Below, in pieces: positions 23,103-32,341 of a stretch of 35,457 nt of DNA. A model generated the notes under the pieces. It did no database searches. It worked only from the letters and a program-made list of their open reading frames with translations, and was not told the origin of the DNA. The position numbers and the translations under genes are program-made. Within the stretch, counting starts at the first letter, position 1; each line of letters opens with the position of its first letter. Origin of the DNA: Clostridium sp. CAG:967 (GTDB taxonomy: Bacteria > Cyanobacteriota > Vampirovibrionia > Gastranaerophilales > Gastranaerophilaceae); NCBI GenBank assembly GCA_000433095.1, contig HF991455.1, positions 1 to 35,457 on the forward strand. The letters run 5' to 3'.

Positions 23103-26100
23103 TTATTTTTTACTATACTCATTTGTTACTTTATTTATATAATAAAACAAATCTGTCAAAATGTTAAATACTTCATTAAAATTCATATAAGCATTATTTA
23201 ACAACAGAATTGAATTACCTTCCTGACAAGACTTTGGTGCAATTGTAAATTTTATGCGTTTGAGTATTTCCGCAGGAAGCGTGCGTTGGATAATTTTCCA
23301 TTCAGGCTGGGTGTAAGGCGTGTAAATCCTTATATTTTCTTCGGTTTCACGAATAAGCGAAATTTTTGCTTCTGTTGCAGCAAGTCTGATTTTGATAAGT
23401 TTTATCAGATTTTCAACGCTTTGAGGAGGTTTGGCAAAGCGGTCTTTCCACTCCTCTGTAATATAATCCAGCTCGGTTTCTGATTTTACATCCGCTAATC
23501 GTTTATATTCAATCATTTTCTGGTCAGCAGAGCCCACCCATTCATCAGGAATATATGCTGTGACGTTAATATCAACGATTGTTGGATTGGTTTTATCTAC
23601 AACCTGTCCCTGAAGCTCCTGAACAGTTTCTTCAAGAAGCTGGCAGTATGTGTCAAAGCCCACATTAACCATGTGACCGTGCTGTTTTGTGCCCAGAATA
23701 TTTCCCACACCTCTGATTTCAACATCACGCATTGCAATCTGGTAGCCGCTTCCAAGGGTTGTAAATTCTTTAATTGCCTTAAGCCTTTGCATAGCATCAC
23801 GTGTAATTTCTTTGGATTTTGTATAGAAACAGTAGCAGTAAGCCTGTCTTTGCGAACGTCCAACACGTCCTCTAAGCTGATAAAGCTGTGCAAGTCCGAA
23901 TTTATCGGCATTATGAATAATCATTGTATTTGCATTCGGAATATCAATACCGTTTTCGATAATAGTTGTTGCAAGAAGAATATCGTATTCCTGATTTGCA
24001 AAATCAACAATAACTTTTTCAAGCGTTTTTTCGTCCATTTGTCCGTGACCTATTGCAATACGTGCATTAGGAACAAGTTTTTGCAGCTGCATCCTGAATT
24101 CATCAATTGTTTCAACACGGTTATAGAGATAAAACACCTGACCTTCTCTGTCAAGTTCGTGAGTTATAGCGTTTTTCACCATATTTTCATTCCACTCGCC
24201 TACAAAGGTTTTAATCGGAAGTCTGTTCTTAGGCGGGGTGTTGATAATTGACATATCTTTTATACCCGAAAGCGACATATAAAGCGTTCTCGGAATTGGA
24301 GTTGCAGACATTGTGATTATATCTATATTTTCACGCAGTGTTTTAAGCTTTTCTTTGTGACGTACGCCAAATCTGTGTTCTTCATCAATTACAAGAAGCC
24401 CTAAGTCTTTAAATATAATACCTTCCTGTAAAAGTCTGTGAGTTCCAATAACAACGTCGCATTCTCCTGTGGCAAGACGTTTAATTGTTTCTTTCTGCTC
24501 TTTTTGTGAACGAAAACGGGACATTAATTCAACATTTACACCAAACGGTTTGAAGCGTTCAGAAATTGTCTGGAAGTGCTGTAATGCAAGAATAGTGGTT
24601 GGTACAACAACAGCAGCCTGTTTGCCTGAGGTTACGGCTTTAAAAATTCCACGCATTGCAACTTCTGTTTTTCCGAAGCCAACATCTCCGCAAATAAGCC
24701 TATCCATAGGCTGTTCACTTTCCATATCGGTTTTAACATCGTTAATTGCTTTCATCTGATCCGGAGTTTCAGTGTACTCAAACGCTTCTTCCATTTCCAC
24801 CTGCCATGTTGTGTCAGGCAGGAACTGAATACCTGATTGCATTTTGCGTTTTGCATAAAGACGGAGTAAATCGTAGGCAACCTGTTCAACTTCTTTTTTG
24901 ACACGTGTTTTTGTGTTTTCCCAATCTTTACCGCCCATTCTTGAAAGTTTAGGCTTTATAGAGCCTGAGCCTCTGTATCTTACAAGCTGGTTAATTTGTT
25001 CGGCAGGAATATGAAGCCTGTCTTTGTTTGCATATTCAATAGTGAGATAATCTTTTAGCTGCCCGTCGATTTCCTGCTGTGACAAACCTTTGTATACACC
25101 TACACCATGAACGCTGTGAACTACATATTCTCCCTCTTTTATATCGTTGATGTTTTCGATATATTCAGGTTTTTCTTTGTAGTATGAGCGTTTGGATGAT
25201 GTGACTTCTTTTGATCTTTTGTTAAATAATTCTCTGTCGGTGAGAATTATGGTGTTGAAATCTTCTAAAATTGCGCCTGCTGATGAAATGCTCTCATTGT
25301 ATTCAACATTATAAATATCTCTTTCGGAAAGAATTTCTTTTACACGTTCGGGATAATCGGTTGCAATAATAATCCTGTAATTCTGTTTGTCGTTAATGTA
25401 TCCTGCAATGTCATCAAGTTTTGCCCCGAAATTTTGTACAGGCTGTGAATTGAACTCGATAATATCATCCGTATCACTGTCAATAAAGTTGTTTAAGCCG
25501 ACTTTTACAAATCCTGCCGATTTTTGGATAAAGTCTTCAAACGGTATATGATTTCTTCCTCTTAAATCTGTATTCAGCCCGAGTTTAAGATTTTCCTGAA
25601 GCTGTTCTTCAAAGTTTTTGTCTACAAATTCGTATTTTGCATAAAGCTCTGATGTTTCGTCAAGTACAATAATATAGTCTTTGAAATAGTCCAGAATGCT
25701 TACCAGCTCCTGATTAAAATAGTTCTGATAAACTTCGATGCCTTCAAAATATCCTTCTTCGTCTTCTTTTTTTATTTCAGAGGGAATTCCGTTTTTCAGT
25801 GTAAATTTATACATCGGCATAATTTTTGCAGACTTAATTTTTTCAATGGATTTCTGGTTTTCGTTGTTAAAATATCTGATATCAACGATTTCATCGCCCC
25901 ATAGTTCAATTCTTACTGCATTTTTATCAAGTGAGAAAAAGTCAATAATATCGCCTCTGATGCTGAACTCACCGATGTCGGATACCATTGTCGAACGCTT
26001 GTAGCCTAAGTCAACAAACTGTTGAATAAGTTTTTTCAAATCTATTTCATCGCCGACTTTTAATGTAACAGAATTTTCGTCATAGAATTTTTTTGTCGGA

Positions 26101-26465
26101 AATTTTTCCAATAAAGTTTTGACAGGTGCAATCACAATATCGGGTTTCTCGCTTAAAATTCTTACCTGTTCTGCATAATCGTAGCGGTTAGGCGAAACAC
26201 TTTCGTACATTGAAATATTCTGAAAAGGTATTAAATCAGCGTTTAATCCGAAAGCTTTTTTTAAATCATTCTGATATTTCAGGGCATTTTGTTCTGTTGA
26301 GGTTATGACAAGAACTTTTTTTTCAGTAATCTTTTGAATTTTTTGGATTAACAAAAGCCTTAAAAGCGTTGTCAATCCCGTAACGGCAAACGAAAACGAA
26401 CGTGCAAGATAATGCTCGAATAATGCATAATTTTCATCGTTTTTTGGTGCTGTTATGTTAAACAT
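23103..26465 (-). CDS. mfd: Transcription-repair coupling factor Mfd
   Basis: 1120 residues, close to the usual ~1150. The N-terminal UvrB-like region is followed by the RNA polymerase-interacting CarD-like domain (EYVVHSVHGVGVYKG), the RecG-like translocase with GDVGFGKTEVAMR (Walker A), VIDEEHRFGV (DEEH box), SATPIPRTLYMS, QLRGRVGRS, and the C-terminal TRCF domain. It displaces stalled RNA polymerase and recruits UvrA. No Shine-Dalgarno: TAAAAT lies exactly 6 bases before ATG 26465. It shares a 37-base region with divergent tyrA and runs into the PpiC gene. Confidence 0.97.
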   Translation of the reverse strand: MFNITAPKNDENYALFEHYLARSFSFAVTGLTTLLRLLLIQKIQKITEKKVLVITSTEQNALKYQNDLKKAFGLNADLIPFQNISMYESVSPNRYDYAEQVRILSEKPDIVIAPVKTLLEKFPTKKFYDENSVTLKVGDEIDLKKLIQQFVDLGYKRSTMVSDIGEFSIRGDIIDFFSLDKNAVRIELWGDEIVDIRYFNNENQKSIEKIKSAKIMPMYKFTLKNGIPSEIKKEDEEGYFEGIEVYQNYFNQELVSILDYFKDYIIVLDETSELYAKYEFVDKNFEEQLQENLKLGLNTDLRGRNHIPFEDFIQKSAGFVKVGLNNFIDSDTDDIIEFNSQPVQNFGAKLDDIAGYINDKQNYRIIIATDYPERVKEILSERDIYNVEYNESISSAGAILEDFNTIILTDRELFNKRSKEVTSSKRSYYKEKPEYIENINDIKEGEYVVHSVHGVGVYKGLSQQEIDGQLKDYLTIEYANKDRLHIPAEQINQLVRYRGSGSIKPKLSRMGGKDWENTKTRVKKEVEQVAYDLLRLYAKRKMQSGIQFLPDTTWQVEMEEAFEYTETPDQMKAINDVKTDMESEQPMDRLICGDVGFGKTEVAMRGIFKAVTSGKQAAVVVPTTILALQHFQTISERFKPFGVNVELMSRFRSQKEQKETIKRLATGECDVVIGTHRLLQEGIIFKDLGLLVIDEEHRFGVRHKEKLKTLRENIDIITMSATPIPRTLYMSLSGIKDMSIINTPPKNRLPIKTFVGEWNENMVKNAITHELDREGQVFYLYNRVETIDEFRMQLQKLVPNARIAIGHGQMDEKTLEKVIVDFANQEYDILLATTIIENGIDIPNANTMIIHNADKFGLAQLYQLRGRVGRSQRQAYCYCFYTKSKEITRDAMQRLKAIKEFTTLGSGYQIAMRDVEIRGVGNILGTKQHGHMVNVGFDTYCQLLEETVQELQGQVVDKTNPTIVDINVTAYIPDEWVGSADQKMIEYKRLADVKSETELDYITEEWKDRFAKPPQSVENLIKLIKIRLAATEAKISLIRETEENIRIYTPYTQPEWKIIQRTLPAEILKRIKFTIAPKSCQEGNSILLLNNAYMNFNEVFNILTDLFYYINKVTNEYSKK

Positions 26466-26502
26466 ATAATTATTTTATCATAAATTATGATATAATAATT
26501 TT
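26466..26502. promoter_or_regulatory. Divergent leaderless-type promoters of mfd and tyrA
   Basis: On the minus strand TAAAAT (26477-26472) is followed by 6 bases and ATG 26465. On the plus strand TATAAT (26491-26496) is followed by 6 bases and ATG 26503. Neither gene has a Shine-Dalgarno. This is the same geometry as at 17820-17833. Confidence 0.65.
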
Positions 26503-27249
26503 ATGAAAATCGGAATTATCGGATTAGGTTTAATAGGCGGCTCATTATTCAAATCATTAAAGGATTATGATGTGATTGCCGTATCAAAATCCCAAAGCGG
26601 CGAAAATATCTATAAAACATACGATGTATTAAAAGACAGAGATCTGGTTTTTGTCTGCACTCCGATGAATAAAACTCTTACGGTGCTTGATGAGCTAGAG
26701 GGTATTCTCAATGCTGATACTGTCGTAACAGATGTATGCAGTCTGAAAGAGTTTGTTTCAAAGAAAAAACGTCCTTATAAATTCATTCCGTCGCATCCTA
26801 TGGCAGGAACTGAGCATAAAGGTTATGAGAACTCTTTTGAGGGGTTGTTTAAGGGAGCTTCCTGGGTTGTCATTGCTAGCGAAAGCGAATCAAGCCGGCT
26901 TATGGATATAATAAATTATCTTGGTGCAAAACCTGTTTTTACAACGGCAGAAAAACATGATGAAGCTGCTGCAATGATATCTCATATGCCAATGCTGATT
27001 GCGCAGGCACTTATGCTTGCAGCAAAAGATAATCCTCTTGCTCTTGAAATGGCATCAAGCGGATTTCGTGATATGACAAGGTTGGCACTGTCTAACGAAG
27101 AAATGGCTTGCGACATGATTTCAATGAACCACAAAAATATAGAACAGTCTGTATTAAAGCTTTATAAAGCTGTAGGGGATTTAACAAACGGCGACTATCC
27201 GAAGACAATCGCCGAAGTTAAAGCTATCCGCTCAAAGATGTTTATTTAG
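26503..27249 (+). CDS. tyrA: Prephenate dehydrogenase
   Basis: 248 residues, short for TyrA (often 280-370), with no C-terminal ACT domain. The Rossmann GLGLIGGS motif begins at residue 7. VFVCTPMNKT, TDVCSLK and the catalytic-histidine block SHPMAGTEHKGYENS (about 96-110) identify prephenate/arogenate dehydrogenase, as does ISHMPMLIAQAL. It makes 4-hydroxyphenylpyruvate (or tyrosine) from prephenate (or arogenate); specificity cannot be told. The start is leaderless-type. It ends 2 bases from the convergent XRE gene. Confidence 0.93.
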   Translation: MKIGIIGLGLIGGSLFKSLKDYDVIAVSKSQSGENIYKTYDVLKDRDLVFVCTPMNKTLTVLDELEGILNADTVVTDVCSLKEFVSKKKRPYKFIPSHPMAGTEHKGYENSFEGLFKGASWVVIASESESSRLMDIINYLGAKPVFTTAEKHDEAAAMISHMPMLIAQALMLAAKDNPLALEMASSGFRDMTRLALSNEEMACDMISMNHKNIEQSVLKLYKAVGDLTNGDYPKTIAEVKAIRSKMFI

Positions 27250-27251
27250 CA

Positions 27252-27575
27252 TTATTTTAACATCAAAATCGCTTTAATTACTGCTAAAACAGTAAGGCGT
27301 TCTTTTTCTGTCATTGAAGATAGAAATTCCATAATATCCTGATTACTGTTTTTTGTGAGGGAATCTGTGAAAACAAATAATTTGTAAATAGGAATTCCCA
27401 ACGCATTAGCCATAACAGGAAGCTTATTGAATGATATTGCATTGTGTCCATTTTCCCAATAGCTTACTGTTTTAGGAGCTACTCCAACGGCTTCTGCAAA
27501 TTCTTCTTGTGATAGTCCTGAAGCAATTCTAATTTCTTTTAAGCGTTTTGAAAATTGTTGTTGAAATTCTGTCAT
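27252..27575 (-). CDS. XRE-family transcriptional regulator
   Basis: 107 residues. The N-terminal HTH is classic: LKEIRIASGLSQEEFAEAVGVAPKTVSYWENGHNAIS (about 12-48). It is followed by PVMANALGIPIYKLFVF and a short helical tail. No Shine-Dalgarno; CATAAT is 6 bases before the ATG, so it may be leaderless. It is divergent from the acyltransferase gene. The inverted repeat at 27621-27636 between them overlaps a candidate -35 of that gene and may be its operator. Confidence 0.88.
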   Translation of the reverse strand: MTEFQQQFSKRLKEIRIASGLSQEEFAEAVGVAPKTVSYWENGHNAISFNKLPVMANALGIPIYKLFVFTDSLTKNSNQDIMEFLSSMTEKERLTVLAVIKAILMLK

Positions 27576-27620
27576 GCGAATATTATGGAACTATTGAAGC
27601 ACAATTGTAATCCCATATAG

Positions 27621-27663
27621 AAGCATGTATATGCTTGACTTTGGTAAAAGCTTATGTTATTTT
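27621..27663 (+). promoter_or_regulatory. Candidate promoter and operator of the acyltransferase gene
   Basis: AAGCAT-GTAT-ATGCTT (27621-27636) is a perfect inverted repeat overlapping TTGACT (27635-27640), with TATTTT (27658-27663) 17 bases further on. The -10 is weak. Repression by the XRE protein encoded next door is inferred from position only. Confidence 0.45.
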
Positions 27664-27702
27664 TTGAAAATGTAAATATTTAAATAAACACTGGAATTTG
27701 TA

Positions 27703-28773
27703 ATGGCAACAAAGGTACGTAATAAAAACATAGATTTCTTACGCTTTTTATTTGCTTTCCTTATTGTAATGTTCCATTTTAGGTCATTTCAAAATATTGA
27801 TTTTACTGCAAACTTTTTAAAAGGAATTAAGCATTGTAATATTTGTGTTGAGTTCTTTTTTATAATTGCAGGGTATTTTTTATTTCAAAATATTAATATT
27901 AAACAGGATACTTTTGATTTTATGAAACGCAGATTTTTCAGGCTTGCTCCCTTAATATGGGTTTATATAGTGCTTTCTGCTGTTTTCTCATCTATATTCC
28001 ATTTTAAATTCAGTTATGACGGTAATATTCTGCAATTGTTTCTATTAAACAATGTCGGATTTTCACCTCTAACCGGAGGCACAGGTTGTGGGGTATCGTG
28101 GTTTGTAGCTGTACTGTTTTGGACCGGAGTTTTTTACTTCTATATTTCAAAAATTTTTAAAACACAATATGTTAATCTGATTATATGGCTTATTACGGTA
28201 TGCTCGTTAGGGATATTTTTAAACAATGGCAGTTATGGATATGGCGGGCATACGTCTAATATTGCTTTAGTTTTCAATACAGGTATTTTGCGTGGTTTAT
28301 ACGGCATTGGAATAGGGTACTTTTTGTCGATGATAAAAGATAGAGAATTCCTTGAAGGTTATACTTCCAATTTATCCGAATGTGTATTTAGTATACTGGA
28401 ATTAGGCTTGTTTGGCGTAATAATGTATTATTCCATATTTAGTGATAAAGTGCTCGGACAAAGCTCTTTTGTTATTGTATTTTTATTTAGTATAATGTTT
28501 TACCTCTTTATTGTTAAAAAAGGTATTTTATCTAAACTGTTTGATAATAATATTTCAGCGTGGTTAGGTCAAAGTTCTTATGCTATATACGTAATGCATC
28601 CGCTTGCAGGTGTAGTATGCGATTCGATATTGAAGCATAATGTTCACTATGTACAAGCTAATCCTTATTACATATATTTTGCTAAAGTCCTCATTGCAAT
28701 TATGTTTGGTATTATATCATTCTACATTTTTGAAAAACCTTTAAACAGGTTAGTTAAACGCTTCTGCAATTGA
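27703..28773 (+). CDS. Acyltransferase 3 family integral membrane protein
   Basis: 356 residues with about ten hydrophobic helices. The family signature is at the start: KNIDFLRFLFAFLIVMFHF with its conserved His, then FFIIAGYFLFQN and FMKRRFFRLAPLIWVYI (family R-R motif). GVSWFVAVLFW and WLGQSSYAIYVMHPLAG towards the end are typical. Such proteins O-acetylate or succinylate surface polysaccharides or peptidoglycan from the inner membrane. No Shine-Dalgarno is visible before the ATG (GGAATTTGTA). The C-terminal 24 bases overlap the convergent mtnA gene. Confidence 0.88.
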   Translation: MATKVRNKNIDFLRFLFAFLIVMFHFRSFQNIDFTANFLKGIKHCNICVEFFFIIAGYFLFQNINIKQDTFDFMKRRFFRLAPLIWVYIVLSAVFSSIFHFKFSYDGNILQLFLLNNVGFSPLTGGTGCGVSWFVAVLFWTGVFYFYISKIFKTQYVNLIIWLITVCSLGIFLNNGSYGYGGHTSNIALVFNTGILRGLYGIGIGYFLSMIKDREFLEGYTSNLSECVFSILELGLFGVIMYYSIFSDKVLGQSSFVIVFLFSIMFYLFIVKKGILSKLFDNNISAWLGQSSYAIYVMHPLAGVVCDSILKHNVHYVQANPYYIYFAKVLIAIMFGIISFYIFEKPLNRLVKRFCN

Positions 28774-29805
28774 TTTTTTGTAATCAGGTCTTAGAATACC
28801 TTTTTCAGTGATTATACCTGCGATAAGTTCATGAGGGGTTACGTCAAATCCCGGGTTAATTATATTAACTTCGGGAGCACAGATAATTTTTCCGTTGATA
28901 TGTGTAACTTCTTCTCTTGAACGTTCTTCAATAACGATTTCATCGCCGGTTTGGATACTTGTATCAATTGTTGATAACGGAGCTGCAATATAGAACGGTA
29001 TGTTGTGGTATTTAGCTGCAATTGCAACTGTGTAAGTCCCGATTTTGTTTGCAGTGTCACCGTTTGCGGTAATTCTGTCTGCGCCGACTACAACCATATC
29101 AATCATACCTTTTTTCATAAAATAAGAGCACATTCCGTCTGTAATCAAGGTTGTGGGAATTCCGTCCATAGTAAGTTCAAGTGTGGTAATTCTTGCACCC
29201 TGCTGACGGGGTCTTGTTTCATCTGCAAAAACCTGAATAGTTGGATCATTCGCAAACGCCGAACGAACTACCCCGAGTGCTGTTCCGTAAGCTACTGTTG
29301 CAAGAGCACCCGCATTGCAGTGTGTCAGAATTGATGCGCCTTTTGGAACAACTTCTGCCCCGTAGTCACCGATTTTTTTGTTAATTTCAATGTCTTCGTT
29401 TTCCAGTTTAATCCCGTTTATCTTTAATTCTTCTACAATGCCTTGAATATCAGATTTTGAATTTTTTATAATTTCTTTTTGTTTTGCCACTGCCCACATA
29501 AGATTTACTGCTGTAGGGCGAGAAGATGCTATATAGTCAGCTTTTTCATTCAATTTTTTAATGAATTCATCACGTGAAAGATTTTCTTGAGCGAGTTCCT
29601 GCGCATAAAGAACAACTCCGTGCGCACCTGCAACACCGATAGCCGGCGCCCCTCTGACAATCATTGTTTTGATAGCATCATACATTGCCTGACCTGTTGT
29701 TATGTTCACGTATTCAAAGTGTTCGGGTAATATTGTCTGATCCACCATTTTTGAATAGTTATCTACCCATTCGATTGTTTTTATTTTTGAATGAAATTCT
29801 GCCAT
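28750..29805 (-). CDS. mtnA: S-methyl-5-thioribose-1-phosphate isomerase
   Basis: 351 residues, normal length. MYDAIKTMIVRGAPAIGVAGAHG, ILTHCNAGALATVAYGTALGV (catalytic Cys about 163) and VVVGADRITANGDTANKIGTYTVA (catalytic Asp) are diagnostic of the MtnA/aIF2B family. It isomerises methylthioribose-1-phosphate to the ribulose form in methionine salvage, or in alternative MTA shunts. No other salvage gene is near. AAGGAAAG precedes the ATG. It follows the membrane protein gene at 29820 by 14 bases, so it is likely in the same transcript. Confidence 0.95.
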   Translation of the reverse strand: MAEFHSKIKTIEWVDNYSKMVDQTILPEHFEYVNITTGQAMYDAIKTMIVRGAPAIGVAGAHGVVLYAQELAQENLSRDEFIKKLNEKADYIASSRPTAVNLMWAVAKQKEIIKNSKSDIQGIVEELKINGIKLENEDIEINKKIGDYGAEVVPKGASILTHCNAGALATVAYGTALGVVRSAFANDPTIQVFADETRPRQQGARITTLELTMDGIPTTLITDGMCSYFMKKGMIDMVVVGADRITANGDTANKIGTYTVAIAAKYHNIPFYIAAPLSTIDTSIQTGDEIVIEERSREEVTHINGKIICAPEVNIINPGFDVTPHELIAGIITEKGILRPDYKKSIAEAFN

Positions 29806-29819
29806 TTATCTTTCCTTTT

Positions 29820-30266
29820 CTATTTGTAGTTTTTTATAAAATCAATTATGTAAAAAGTTAAAAATCCTGTAAAAGCGTTTATTGTGGCACTAAGTACTCC
29901 CATAAATACCGATAAGACTATCAGAATAAAAACACTTGCATCATTAAGCATTAGACCAATTCCGTAGTTTGCGGCTATGTGAAAATATTTCATTAAAACA
30001 ATAGAAATCGGCACATAAACAATTGAAAATCCCATGTATGAAATAAATCCTGACAAAGATCCGACAATAATACTGTCTTTTATGGAATTAAGCGACAAAC
30101 ATTCATATTTAATCAAAATCCATATAACAAGCGGAGCAATAAAACAAATTAAAAATATCATTGAAAAAGTTCCGATATAAGGAATTAGTGTAAGTGCACC
30201 GAGTACAGCTCCGAAAAAAACGCTTAAAATAGAGATTTGTCTTAAAAGTACATAGTTAATATTCAT
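29820..30266 (-). CDS. Small polytopic membrane protein of unknown function
   Basis: 148 residues from ATG 30266. The frame extends to ATG 30293, but that would place the start upstream of the best -10. TAAAAT lies 7 bases before ATG 30266 and no Shine-Dalgarno is present, so this looks leaderless. Four hydrophobic helices are visible (about 10-32, 35-53, 63-90 and 110-145). No motif was recognised. It sits between the matrixin-TPR gene and mtnA on the same strand. Confidence 0.6.
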   Translation of the reverse strand: MNINYVLLRQISILSVFFGAVLGALTLIPYIGTFSMIFLICFIAPLVIWILIKYECLSLNSIKDSIIVGSLSGFISYMGFSIVYVPISIVLMKYFHIAANYGIGLMLNDASVFILIVLSVFMGVLSATINAFTGFLTFYIIDFIKNYK

Positions 30267-30306
30267 GAATTTTATTTTATCACAACAGAACACTTATTAC
30301 AAATAA

Positions 30307-31530
30307 TTATCTCTTTTTCATTCTTATCGGAGGGTTGTCTGGGAAGTTGTTTTTCCCTTTAATATAAAGTTTTTCAATAGCTGCATAATCTTTTTCTTTC
30401 ATATAAATATTGCCGAGAATTGAATAAGCGTTGAATATTTTGGGGTTACGGTCAATTAGTTTTTCAAGCAGATTTTTTGCTTCTTCGTAATTTTCTGTTT
30501 CATAATAAATCTTTGCAAGAATAACTGCTGCATCGTCATTAGGATTAAGTTTGTAAGAAGTTTGTGCGTATTTTAATGCATCGTTGTAATTTTTATTTTG
30601 ATAATTAAGTTCAGCAATACGCAAAAATTTACTTGACGACAAATGACCCGATGCATCTAAATCATTTTTTGTATTTTCTATTTCAATATTAATTCTTGTG
30701 TCGTATTCACCTAAAATATCTTTAGAAGTAATATATTTTTCTTTTTGTTTGTCAGTAAAGTTTTTATTTGAAATGTCAGGCACAATGGAATATAGTAATT
30801 TCAGGGTAATTATATCATTGCTGCTTAATTTAGCTGATTTGTTTGAAGAAGCAGGATACATAATATCTTGCGGATTAAGACTGTGTCCGCTTATTCCGAG
30901 TGAATGACCGATTTCATGCAGTGCTGTTGCGTAAATTTCTTTTTCGGAAAAATATTTGTTATCAAAATTATAAGATGCAAATTTAATTTTAGAGTTTTTA
31001 ATTTTATTCTTCTCTACATTAAATTTTGAATATCCTGTAATCATTTTCTGTTCGTTGGCTTCACTTTTAAAGTCGGGCGGAAATTCACAAATAATATTCG
31101 CATTGCTTTTAGTGTAAATATAAGTAAAAGTTAATAATTCATTAGAAGCTTTTTCCCATTCTTCAAATGCGTTTCTGACTTCTGTGTAATAGTAATCAGG
31201 CAGGCTCGGGTTGTTTTCTATATAAACTTTAAGCGGAAAAGTTGACTGGTTCCAGCGGATAAGTTTGCCGTTGTTAAGAGTTCTGTCAATGTAATTCCCT
31301 GAAAATTTTTTATTTATATAAGTACGGTTATTTTTAACTTCTTCTGAAAAAAGAGAATTGTCAATGTTATTTGGTTTGTGTTGTTTCTGTTTAGGCTTAA
31401 CTGAAGTTTGTGTAACCTTTACAGTCTGCGTTTGTATATTATTGGGTTTTATATCCCTGTTATTTCTAAACAAAATATAAAAGTTGCAAATAATTAGAAT
31501 TAAAATTATTATTTTAATTAAATTACTCAT
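30307..31530 (-). CDS. Matrixin-like zinc metalloprotease with C-terminal TPR repeats
   Basis: 407 residues from ATG 31530, which has TGAGGTTTCA upstream and lies 7 bases past the ruvC stop. The N-terminal signal/anchor (IKIIILILIICNFYILF, about 5-21) puts the rest outside the inner membrane. The protease domain contains the metzincin zinc motif in ALHEIGHSLGISGHS followed by the DIMYP Met-turn, as in M10A matrixins, with no obvious propeptide cysteine switch. From about residue 290 three to four TPR repeats follow (AELNYQNKNYNDALKYAQTSYKLNPND, YYETENYEEAKNLLEKLIDRNPK). The TPR half probably positions a protein partner or substrate. Translation seems coupled to ruvC. Confidence 0.88.
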   Translation of the reverse strand: MSNLIKIIILILIICNFYILFRNNRDIKPNNIQTQTVKVTQTSVKPKQKQHKPNNIDNSLFSEEVKNNRTYINKKFSGNYIDRTLNNGKLIRWNQSTFPLKVYIENNPSLPDYYYTEVRNAFEEWEKASNELLTFTYIYTKSNANIICEFPPDFKSEANEQKMITGYSKFNVEKNKIKNSKIKFASYNFDNKYFSEKEIYATALHEIGHSLGISGHSLNPQDIMYPASSNKSAKLSSNDIITLKLLYSIVPDISNKNFTDKQKEKYITSKDILGEYDTRINIEIENTKNDLDASGHLSSSKFLRIAELNYQNKNYNDALKYAQTSYKLNPNDDAAVILAKIYYETENYEEAKNLLEKLIDRNPKIFNAYSILGNIYMKEKDYAAIEKLYIKGKNNFPDNPPIRMKKR

Positions 31531-31537
31531 TGAAACC

Positions 31538-32008
31538 TCATAAAATTGCCCTTGTATGACAAATCGCAATAGCTATTGAATCTACCGTATCATCGAGTTT
31601 AGGCAGTTTTTCTACACCTAGTGACAATTTAACCATTTGTTCGACTTCTTTTTTGTCAGCCCTTCCGTAACCTGTCAAGACCTGTTTAACTTCCATTGGC
31701 GTGTATTCATAGATTGGTATGTTGAATTTTTCAAGTACCGTAAGTATTACTCCTCTTGCGTGAGCAACAGGCATGACGGTTGTCTGGTTTCTGAAGAAAA
31801 AGAGTTTTTCGATTGCAGCCGCATCGGGGTTGTATTTTTCGACTATGGTTTGCATATCTTCCCAGATTTCAAAAAGCCTTGCGGATTCCCTAACTCCTTT
31901 TTGAGTCTGGATTGAGCCTGAATGCAGAAGTACGGAATTTTTCCCGTCATAATCAATAACAGAGTAACCAACTATAGCCATTCCCGGATCTATACCTAAA
32001 ATCTTCAT
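31538..32008 (-). CDS. ruvC: Holliday junction endonuclease RuvC
   Basis: 156 residues. ILGIDPGMAIVGYSVID (catalytic Asp), AIEKLFFFRNQTTVMPVAHARGVIL (catalytic Glu), GYGRADKKEVEQMV and DDTVDSIAIAICH (acidic pair) are all present. It cuts Holliday junctions delivered by RuvAB, which are not in this window. TATAAT lies exactly 6 bases before ATG and no Shine-Dalgarno is present, so it appears leaderless. The -10 overlaps the stop codon of the small gene upstream. The matrixin gene follows, coupled. Confidence 0.96.
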   Translation of the reverse strand: MKILGIDPGMAIVGYSVIDYDGKNSVLLHSGSIQTQKGVRESARLFEIWEDMQTIVEKYNPDAAAIEKLFFFRNQTTVMPVAHARGVILTVLEKFNIPIYEYTPMEVKQVLTGYGRADKKEVEQMVKLSLGVEKLPKLDDTVDSIAIAICHTRAIL

Positions 32009-32015
32009 AGAAGTA

Positions 32016-32237
32016 TTATAGCACAGTTTGTTTTTGTAATAAGTATTCTTTAATAATCATAATATCATTTTCCATATCATTTAATAAGACTAGAAAGCAT
32101 CTGATTGAAAAGCCGACACTTTGGCTGTCCATGCCGTTAATGCTTGCAGTTGAAAGACATTCAAAAAGCAATCTGATACCGCATAGTTTTTCTTTCAATT
32201 TTTCAATAATATTGATAATTTCCTGCTTATCTTTCAT
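32016..32237 (-). CDS. Small helical protein of unknown function
   Basis: 73 residues, not recognised: MKDKQEIINIIEKLKEKLCGIRLLFECLSTA, then IRCFLVLLNDMENDIMIIKEYL. Two amphipathic helices are predicted by eye. AAGGAGT is at good spacing from the ATG, so it is a real gene despite its size. Its stop is 7 bases from the ruvC start. It may be phage- or plasmid-derived by style, but nothing proves this. Confidence 0.55.
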   Translation of the reverse strand: MKDKQEIINIIEKLKEKLCGIRLLFECLSTASINGMDSQSVGFSIRCFLVLLNDMENDIMIIKEYLLQKQTVL

Positions 32238-32341
32238 AATAACTCCTTAATAAATTTCAAGTATAAATATAATATTACAGTTAAACTATAATACTTATAA
32301 TTATTTTTGTCAATATCAAGATATACTGTAAAATGTCTAGT

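Noticed and set aside
23597..23911. Several frames inside mfd on both strands
   Set aside because: They are shadows of the mfd coding sequence without start signals.
29820..30293. Start of the membrane protein at ATG 30293
   Set aside because: It would lie upstream of the TAAAAT box and adds a Cys/Lys-rich stub without hydrophobic character; ATG 30266 is preferred.
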